From CAZFNQ01 sp964520375 (GTDB lineage Bacteria > Patescibacteriota > Saccharimonadia > Saccharimonadales > JANWIN01), in contig CAZFNQ010000033.1 in NCBI GenBank assembly GCA_964520375.1, positions 1 through 5,071 on the forward strand: a stretch of 5,071 bases of DNA, given 5' to 3'. This document shows, one piece after another, positions 1-3,764 of the stretch. Both the position numbers and the translations under genes were made by a program. Each line of letters opens with the position of its first letter. Position 1 is the first letter of the stretch. Below the pieces are notes generated by a model. It did not search any database. It saw only the letters and a program-made list of their open reading frames with translations, and was not told the origin of the DNA.

Positions 1-11
1 GGGCGTTTCAT
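1..11 (-). CDS. Start of a downstream gene, probably UmuC-type Y-family DNA polymerase (partial)
   Basis: Only the start codon and two further complete codons (M-K-R, with P likely next) are visible before the window ends. The ATG overlaps the TGA stop of the UmuD-like gene as ATGA, a classic translational-coupling arrangement. No separate Shine-Dalgarno (SD) sequence is obvious just upstream, which fits reinitiation by ribosomes finishing the UmuD-like gene. In many bacteria umuD is followed directly by umuC, the catalytic subunit of error-prone DNA polymerase V, so that is the natural guess. The identity rests on gene order only, because three codons carry no family information. Confidence 0.4.
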
Positions 12-346
12 GGTTTTTGTACAAACTGATGAATGATGCTGGTCGCAACTCCCCATACGCGCGTTCCCGGCGGCATGTAGGCAAAGCGGCAGATCATCAT
101 GGTGTCGTCCTGCCAGTAAATGACAAGGTTTGACGACCGTGGTTGCATGGCTCTATCAACCACTACGATATCACCTTCAAAAATACCGTGGACTTCCCCA
201 TTGCTGCCGGCGATGCGCATAAAAAAAGTGCTGACCGGATGACGGATTAATAGTTGATTAAGATCTAAGACTTGCAAGGAAATATCAGTAGCTGGGTTGG
301 GAAAACCGTCGTGGACTGAGACACCTTGTGGATTTTCATAATACAT
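8..346 (-). CDS. umuD: UmuD-like protein (S24/LexA-type fold) without the catalytic Ser/Lys dyad
   Basis: The family is clear from residues 14-37: GFPNPATD followed by DLNQLLIRHP, almost word for word the start of processed E. coli UmuD'. The GIFEGDIVVVD strand follows at 54-64. UmuD' is the accessory subunit of translesion polymerase V in the SOS response. UmuD normally cleaves itself with Ser60 and Lys97. An ungapped alignment to UmuD recalled from memory puts Asn49 and Cys86 at those positions, so self-cleavage is not expected. Only 13 residues precede the Gly of the cleavage junction (24 in E. coli, Cys-Gly there, Asp-Gly here). Between MPPGTR (91-96) and the last strand VWGVATSIIHQ (97-107) about 20 residues of the usual C-terminal core are absent; total length is 112 against 139. 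The ATG at 346 has a very strong SD eight bases upstream, and an in-frame TGA at 353-355 prevents a longer start. It is probably cotranscribed with the overlapping next gene. The family call is firm; the loss of function is inferred. Confidence 0.85.
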   Translation of the reverse strand: MYYENPQGVSVHDGFPNPATDISLQVLDLNQLLIRHPVSTFFMRIAGSNGEVHGIFEGDIVVVDRAMQPRSSNLVIYWQDDTMMICRFAYMPPGTRVWGVATSIIHQFVQKP

Positions 347-352
347 AACAAA

Positions 353-360
353 TCACCTCC
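353..360 (-). promoter_or_regulatory. Very strong Shine-Dalgarno of the UmuD-like gene
   Basis: The minus strand reads GGAGGTGA, then seven more bases match or approach the spacer before ATG. GGAGGTGAT is complementary over nine bases to the usual 3' end of bacterial 16S rRNA. Spacing from GGAGGT to the ATG is 8 bases. It is by far the best ribosome binding site in the window: the kinase and DUF3048 genes have none that is convincing. Its last four bases fall inside the 11-bp inverted repeat described separately, so it could be masked by RNA folding. Confidence 0.9.
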
Positions 361-392
361 ATGAGTAGTTGTAGTTTGGCTGTCGCCAAGCC

Positions 393-500
393 TTAAGTAA
401 TCAAGCGACTTGATTGCGGTAAGTCATCTGCTGTAAAAGCAGAAGACGAGTGATTTGTTAAGCCTGTATGTAGAAAGGCGTTAGCGGCCAGTACACACAT
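393..500 (-). CDS. Possible 35-codon leader ORF upstream of the UmuD-like gene
   Basis: An ATG at 500-498 opens a 35-codon frame that ends in TAA at 395-393. It begins MCVLAANAFLHTG and ends PQSSRLIT, with no recognisable domain. It is in a different frame from the UmuD-like gene and ends 46 bases before that start codon. There is no Shine-Dalgarno, but the ATG lies about five bases after the start site predicted from the TACAAT element at 512-517, so a leaderless start is conceivable. It spans the 5' arm of P1 and all of P2 and P3, so a translating ribosome would open the structure that masks the downstream ribosome binding site. A 35-codon frame can arise by chance. I regard it as a candidate only. 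Confidence 0.25.
   Translation of the reverse strand: MCVLAANAFLHTGLTNHSSSAFTADDLPQSSRLIT
399..415. repeat. 17-bp perfect palindrome (7-bp arms, 3-bp centre)
   Basis: AATCAAG CGA CTTGATT reads as a perfect inverted repeat. In RNA it is hairpin P3 of the UmuD-like leader. As DNA, its size and symmetry would equally suit an operator for a dimeric repressor. It does not match the LexA boxes I know (CTGT-N8-ACAG, or GAAC-N4-GTTC). The sequence alone does not decide between the two roles. Confidence 0.5.
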
Positions 501-511
501 GACTGTTAGTA

Positions 512-540
512 ATTGTAGCGCTAAACGTTAGTATTATCTA
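512..540 (-). promoter_or_regulatory. Candidate sigma70-type promoter for the UmuD-like gene
   Basis: The minus strand carries TAGATA (540-535, 4 of 6 to TTGACA), exactly 17 bases, then TACAAT (517-512, 5 of 6 to TATAAT). Transcription would start near 504-506 and give a leader of roughly 160 bases. The -35 element overlaps the TAG stop of the response regulator. An 8-bp palindrome TAGCGCTA (516-523) overlaps the upstream edge of the -10 and could be part of an operator. No SOS box of a known type is visible. Confidence 0.4.
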
Positions 541-933
541 GACTTTAAGGTCTTTCAAAAACCCAACTAGTTGCCTAGGAGTAATCTCGGCTTTTATAAG
601 GTAGCCGTCGGCTTGTTTCTCAATCAATTTACGAGTTTCTTCGCGCTGCTCGAGGTTGGTGGTAATAATCACCTTGGCACGCAAATGCGGCACCTCTTCA
701 CGTAATCTGCGCAAGACCTCTACGCCGGTCATGTTGGGTAGCATAATGTCGAGCAGAACTATGTCATAGGCGTCAGTTTTGGCGGCCGCCAGGCCTTCAG
801 CCCCATCGAAGATGACCTTTACTTCGTAACCGGCTTTAACCAGAGCCCGGGTGTAAAGCTCCGTAATAAAATGCTCGTCCTCAACACAGAGGACTTTTAT
901 TGGCTTAGTAAGGGGTTCTTTAATTACATCCAT
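538..933 (-). CDS. Receiver-only (CheY/Spo0F-like) response regulator
   Basis: The 131-residue protein is a single receiver domain. Residues 12-19 (IKVLCVED) give the first strand and the acidic pocket Glu18/Asp19. Asp62 in LLDIMLP is the expected phosphorylation site. Thr92 (VIITTN) and Lys114 (YLIK) complete the active site. There is no DNA-binding, enzymatic or RNA-binding output domain after residue 131, so the phosphorylated form must act by contacting another protein or by passing on the phosphate. An N-terminal extension of about 11 residues (DVIKEPLTKP) precedes the domain. The gene starts one base after the stop of the histidine kinase (TAA-C-ATG), so the two are cotranslated, and the kinase is the obvious phosphodonor. 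The ribosome site is weak (AGG, seven bases from the ATG). Domain and partner are well supported; the downstream target is unknown. Confidence 0.93.
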   Translation of the reverse strand: MDVIKEPLTKPIKVLCVEDEHFITELYTRALVKAGYEVKVIFDGAEGLAAAKTDAYDIVLLDIMLPNMTGVEVLRRLREEVPHLRAKVIITTNLEQREETRKLIEKQADGYLIKAEITPRQLVGFLKDLKV

Positions 934-934
934 G

Positions 935-2467
935 TTATCGCCTATACAATGAGTGGTTCTTTATCCAACCGTGGGCACCGCGTACAATCTCTTTATTATC
1001 GCTATTTTTGAGTTCATCGCCCAATTTATCGAAAGTCACGAGTGTAAAACCAAACGTACTGCCCTGGCCTTCCTTAGAACGAACCCAAATTTGGCCGCCA
1101 TGGGCCTTCACGATAGCCTTACTTAGATATAAACCCAATCCCGTGCCACCAACTTGAGCGCGAGAGCGGTGACTACGGTAAAATTTATCGAATAGTTGGG
1201 GCATAACACTCTCCGGAATGCCGACGCCAAAGTCCTGAACCGTGGTTTCAATTAAGCCGTCGTGCGAGAGCGAGGATTTGATGATGATTTGAGTAGATGA
1301 GCCGCTGTATTTGATAGCGTTATCTAGCAGGTTGTTTAATACCTCGTAAATACTTACCTTGTCCACTGCAACTTTTGGCAGATCCGGCGAGACATCATAG
1401 GTAATCGACTTGCCATAGACTTGAGCCCGAAGCTGCATGTCATCTACTACACCCTTAACGATTGCCTCCCAAGACTCTTCGTGCAGTTCAAGTGTCAACT
1501 GGTTTTCTTCAACTCTTGCCACGTTGAGAATATTGTTCACGAAAGCGGCTAGCGACTGGGCGGAAGCCTGCATTTTGTCCATAAATCCGACAAATTCCGG
1601 ATTAAGTTTGCCGGCCAGCTCTTCCTCAAACACTTCTATGTAACCGCGCAGAATAGTTAGCGGTGTTCTTAGCTCGTGGACTGCTAGGGCTACATAGCTG
1701 GCGGCTTCGTCATCTTGTGAGTAGCGTTGGGTATGATCAAAGAACGTTAGGATGGTCTCAGCGCCGTTAGGTGCATCCTTGCTATAGTAAGCCGCCATAT
1801 CAAACTGGAGTGGGTCTGACGACTGATTCGGCAGCTTTAGCCGTACACGGTCCCAGCTTTGGGTGGCGGTCACCTTATTAGCTCGGCAATCAGCCAGCCA
1901 GGCGTCAAAGGTCTGTTCATTAGGAAACAATAAATCCAGGGTCGAATACAGATCTTTTTTTAAAAGTTCGCCGGCCGGCCGGTTCAAATAATTACGGGCC
2001 GCCTCGTTGGCAAACTGGATTACACCGGCCTTATCAATGACAAGTAATGGTAGCGGTATATGGTCGGCAATAGTACCTGCGGTGTCAGTTTGGGACGAAC
2101 CCAGACCGGCTAGTGGTGCGCTGCTAGCTAATTGATAAATCTGCAAGCTTAAGCTGGTCACAAGCTCGCGGCCGATTCGACTTTGTTCCAAATTTGGTGC
2201 CGGCGTACCGCTATGTGAAGGCACCACATGCAAGACAGCTTGGCTTAGAAAGCGAATTGGTTCGGTGACAAGTGGCGTCAGTAAGGCCGCCATCGCTAAT
2301 GCAACTAACGAGCTGGTCAGAGCTACAATAAGTAGAGCTAAATTTGTATTAACATCTAGACGCTTAAGCAATAGCCATATTAGGCCGGCAATAACGATAT
2401 TACCGAGCAGTTGTAATATGAAAACATACTTCCAAATCTGTTGGACTAGTCGATTATAATGATCCAT
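935..2467 (-). CDS. Membrane-bound PAS-containing sensor histidine kinase
   Basis: This 510-residue kinase autophosphorylates on histidine and passes the phosphate to a receiver, most likely the adjacent one. Two membrane helices lie at about 13-34 and 43-68, joined by only about eight residues, so there is essentially no external sensor domain. A degenerate HAMP-like linker follows (about 66-115, TEPIRFLSQAV then GRELVTSLSLQIY). A PAS domain spans about 132-246 (IPLPLLVIDKAGVIQFANEA). The HisKA helix carries His264 in AVHELRTPL. The ATP-binding domain has the N box NNLLDNAIKYS (Asn383), the G1 box DFGVGIP (412-418), the F box LFDKFYR and the G2 box GGTGLGLYLSK (440-450). All catalytic motifs are intact. 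About 30 mostly charged residues extend past the usual end of the ATPase domain. The gene begins 7 bp after the DUF3048 stop with no good ribosome site, implying coupling. The signal is unknown; membrane state or a PAS ligand is plausible. Confidence 0.95.
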   Translation of the reverse strand: MDHYNRLVQQIWKYVFILQLLGNIVIAGLIWLLLKRLDVNTNLALLIVALTSSLVALAMAALLTPLVTEPIRFLSQAVLHVVPSHSGTPAPNLEQSRIGRELVTSLSLQIYQLASSAPLAGLGSSQTDTAGTIADHIPLPLLVIDKAGVIQFANEAARNYLNRPAGELLKKDLYSTLDLLFPNEQTFDAWLADCRANKVTATQSWDRVRLKLPNQSSDPLQFDMAAYYSKDAPNGAETILTFFDHTQRYSQDDEAASYVALAVHELRTPLTILRGYIEVFEEELAGKLNPEFVGFMDKMQASAQSLAAFVNNILNVARVEENQLTLELHEESWEAIVKGVVDDMQLRAQVYGKSITYDVSPDLPKVAVDKVSIYEVLNNLLDNAIKYSGSSTQIIIKSSLSHDGLIETTVQDFGVGIPESVMPQLFDKFYRSHRSRAQVGGTGLGLYLSKAIVKAHGGQIWVRSKEGQGSTFGFTLVTFDKLGDELKNSDNKEIVRGAHGWIKNHSLYRR

Positions 2468-2474
2468 GGCTGTC

Positions 2475-3734
2475 TCAGGGCTTGTAGGTTACAGCGCTGT
2501 TTTTAGCCACCATAGTTACCCACGTTTGACCGGCATTGAACCGTATAGCTGCGCCTGAACTGTCAGTAAAAGTAAACTGGGAGTTATGGCTACTCTTTTG
2601 CCACGTCCCTTCGGTCACAGTGCCATCTTGGAATACATACATGTGGCCAGTGCCGATGGTGACATAGTTGCTATGTATACCGTCAGATTGAATGCTATAG
2701 TTTGAAACCAATACTACGACAACTTTGGGTGACAACTGCTTACCGGATCTTTCATCAGTATGCGGTTTGCCGCCCTCGCTGCGTTTGTAGCTGTTTGACT
2801 CCGAGTCATATTCATAATGCGGACTGTAAAGGAAGCCAGAAACCGACAGATCAATTATGCGGGCATTTGGTGGACTGACTTTCTTATCTGGTTTACGGGC
2901 CCAGCTAGTAAAGCTGCTGCTGGTATAGCCTTTCCTCTGATTTAGGGCATCAAGTTTATCGGTGCTGGTGTAGACGTTATGCGGCGCAAAACGGCTGCTA
3001 ACCCGCGTATAACTACCGGCATTGGCAAATTGATCCAGATCCCTTACATGCAAGGCCTTTATCTGCGCCAAGGCATCCGGACTGCCACCGACATGCGCTA
3101 GGCTGGCATCAAATGCTAGCGCCCAGTCTAAATAATATGGACGAGCGCTGCGTACCGGGCCAATATAGTCGGGTTTGGCATCTTGGTACAAGGCTAGAAA
3201 ACGGGTAATACCGCCTTCAGCAATGGCTTCAAACACGATGCCGGCGTTAATTAGACCCGACTGAGGACGAGCGTCAGGACTATTCTCGATCATTACGCCT
3301 GTGACAGGTCGTTTATTCAGTTCTGGGTCAACCTGAACTCCGGTTAAGCGTGATGCTTCGGTGGTTGGCTTCGGCGGGTTGAGTACAGACGCGGTTGCTT
3401 GAGCCGGTAACTTTCTGAAGTGCTGATAGATTTTATAAGCACCAAAAGCCCCGCCAACAATGGCGAGAAGTAAAGCCAAAGTTAGTAAAGCCCATTGCCA
3501 CTTTCGCAGATGCGTGTGCCGATAGCTAAATATATGCCACCATTTCTTGCTCTTAGTCTTCTTCTTTGAATTTGAAGGCTCGTCGGCAAGGTCTAACGTA
3601 TCGTCGACTTGTCTGCTTTTTGTAGGTTCAACTTTAGCATCGGCCTCATCTATGTCACTAGGCTTCAGCGATTTTTTTAACGTTTCTTTGCCATGGGCAG
3701 GCGTCCCGCCTCGCGGCCTAAAGTCATCGAGCAT
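2475..3734 (-). CDS. DUF3048 / YerB-like membrane-anchored extracytoplasmic protein
   Basis: The 419-residue protein has a Lys/Arg- and Asp/Glu-rich cytosolic tail (1-78), one membrane helix at about 79-103 (LLTLALLLAIVGGAFGAY) and a large outside domain. The basic stretch KKKTKSKKWW just before the helix argues for N-in, C-out topology. The outside part carries the hallmark DUF3048 motifs: ENSPDARPQSG (150-160), EGGITRFLALYQ (173-184), GPVRSARPYY (192-201), HVGGSPDAL (214-222) and RFAPHNVYTS (248-257). The C-terminal part (about 335-415) has GTGHMYVFQDGTVTEGTW. The family is named after B. subtilis YerB, a lipoprotein; here a transmembrane anchor replaces the lipobox. I know of no established biochemical activity for the family. 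The gene lies 30 bp after gltX and 7 bp before the kinase, so it may share a transcript and perhaps a cell-envelope theme with the two-component pair. There is no Shine-Dalgarno before the ATG. Confidence 0.9.
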   Translation of the reverse strand: MLDDFRPRGGTPAHGKETLKKSLKPSDIDEADAKVEPTKSRQVDDTLDLADEPSNSKKKTKSKKWWHIFSYRHTHLRKWQWALLTLALLLAIVGGAFGAYKIYQHFRKLPAQATASVLNPPKPTTEASRLTGVQVDPELNKRPVTGVMIENSPDARPQSGLINAGIVFEAIAEGGITRFLALYQDAKPDYIGPVRSARPYYLDWALAFDASLAHVGGSPDALAQIKALHVRDLDQFANAGSYTRVSSRFAPHNVYTSTDKLDALNQRKGYTSSSFTSWARKPDKKVSPPNARIIDLSVSGFLYSPHYEYDSESNSYKRSEGGKPHTDERSGKQLSPKVVVVLVSNYSIQSDGIHSNYVTIGTGHMYVFQDGTVTEGTWQKSSHNSQFTFTDSSGAAIRFNAGQTWVTMVAKNSAVTYKP

Positions 3735-3753
3735 ATTCTATGTATTGTAACAA
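3735..3753 (-). promoter_or_regulatory. Candidate extended -10 promoter for the DUF3048 operon
   Basis: The minus strand reads TGTTACAAT (3752-3744): an extended -10 TG, one base, then TACAAT (5 of 6 to consensus). The best -35 candidate, 17 bases upstream inside the gltX stop region (TGGCCT), matches only 3 of 6, as is tolerated by extended -10 promoters. The expected start point is near 3737, three bases from the ATG, which would make a near-leaderless mRNA. That fits the absence of a Shine-Dalgarno in front of the gene. The palindrome ACAAGCTTGT (3750-3759) overlaps the upstream edge. Confidence 0.4.
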
Positions 3754-3764
3754 GCTTGTGCTTA

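Larger units (their letters stand above)
346..460 (-). promoter_or_regulatory. Structured 5' leader of the UmuD-like mRNA (candidate cis-regulatory RNA)
   Basis: As minus-strand RNA this segment can form four helices. P1 is a perfect 11-bp pairing of UAACAAAUCAC (460-450) with GUGAUUUGUUA (356-346). Inside it, P2 (447-423) pairs GUC and UCUGCU with AGCAGA and GAC around one U-U mismatch and a 5-base loop. P3 (415-399) is AAUCAAG / CUUGAUU with a 3-base UCG loop. P4 (389-376) is UUGGC / GCCAA with a GACA tetraloop. P1 buries the GUGA end of the ribosome binding site, the spacer and the A of AUG. The arrangement resembles a translational switch closing on the start site. It matches no riboswitch or tRNA class I recognise. 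The pairings are read directly; the RNA function is inferred. Confidence 0.5.
347..537. other. 191-bp intergenic region between the response regulator and the UmuD-like gene
   Basis: This is the only sizeable non-coding gap in the window. It holds the promoter-like element (512-540), the possible leader ORF (393-500), the hairpin series and the ribosome binding site listed separately. There is no hairpin followed by a run of T on the minus strand, so no intrinsic terminator for the kinase-regulator unit is visible. Read-through into the UmuD-like gene is therefore possible. Confidence 0.7.

Noticed and set aside
427..443. TCTGCT/AGCAGA hairpin as an intrinsic terminator of the kinase-regulator operon.
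   Set aside because: On the minus strand it is not followed by a run of T; the sequence after it is mixed.
346..460. Cloverleaf-like set of helices suggesting a tRNA or tmRNA.
   Set aside because: There is no T-loop GGTTCGAATCC-type sequence, no 7-bp acceptor stem with CCA and no anticodon arm on either strand.
346..464. The inverted repeat ends in GTTAAGC at 458-464, matching the GTTRRRY core of an integron attC site.
   Set aside because: The opposite end reads ACATAAC instead of the required RYYYAAC, and the enclosed hairpins do not have the attC layout of R and L boxes.
503..518. CTGT-N8-GTAG resembling a gamma-proteobacterial LexA box.
   Set aside because: The second half should be ACAG; the match is only to one half and no other known SOS box is present.
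480..531. Three GTTAG copies at 480, 505 and 527 as a possible iteron array.
   Set aside because: The units are only five bases, the spacing is uneven (25 and 22), and the flanks are not conserved.
499..531. Ten-codon plus-strand ORF starting with ATG in the intergenic region.
   Set aside because: It is too short, lacks a ribosome site and runs against all other genes here.
1437..1643. Plus-strand open frames inside the kinase, and similar ones at 2265-2459, 3547-3750 and 4357-4551.
   Set aside because: Each lies antisense to a well-recognised protein-coding gene, shows low-complexity or unstructured translation and has no family resemblance.
1969..1982. Alternating GGCC/CCGG run that could be a repeat or restriction-site cluster.
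   Set aside because: It encodes ordinary PAS-domain residues (Asn-Arg-Pro-Ala-Gly) of the kinase and is not repeated elsewhere as a unit.
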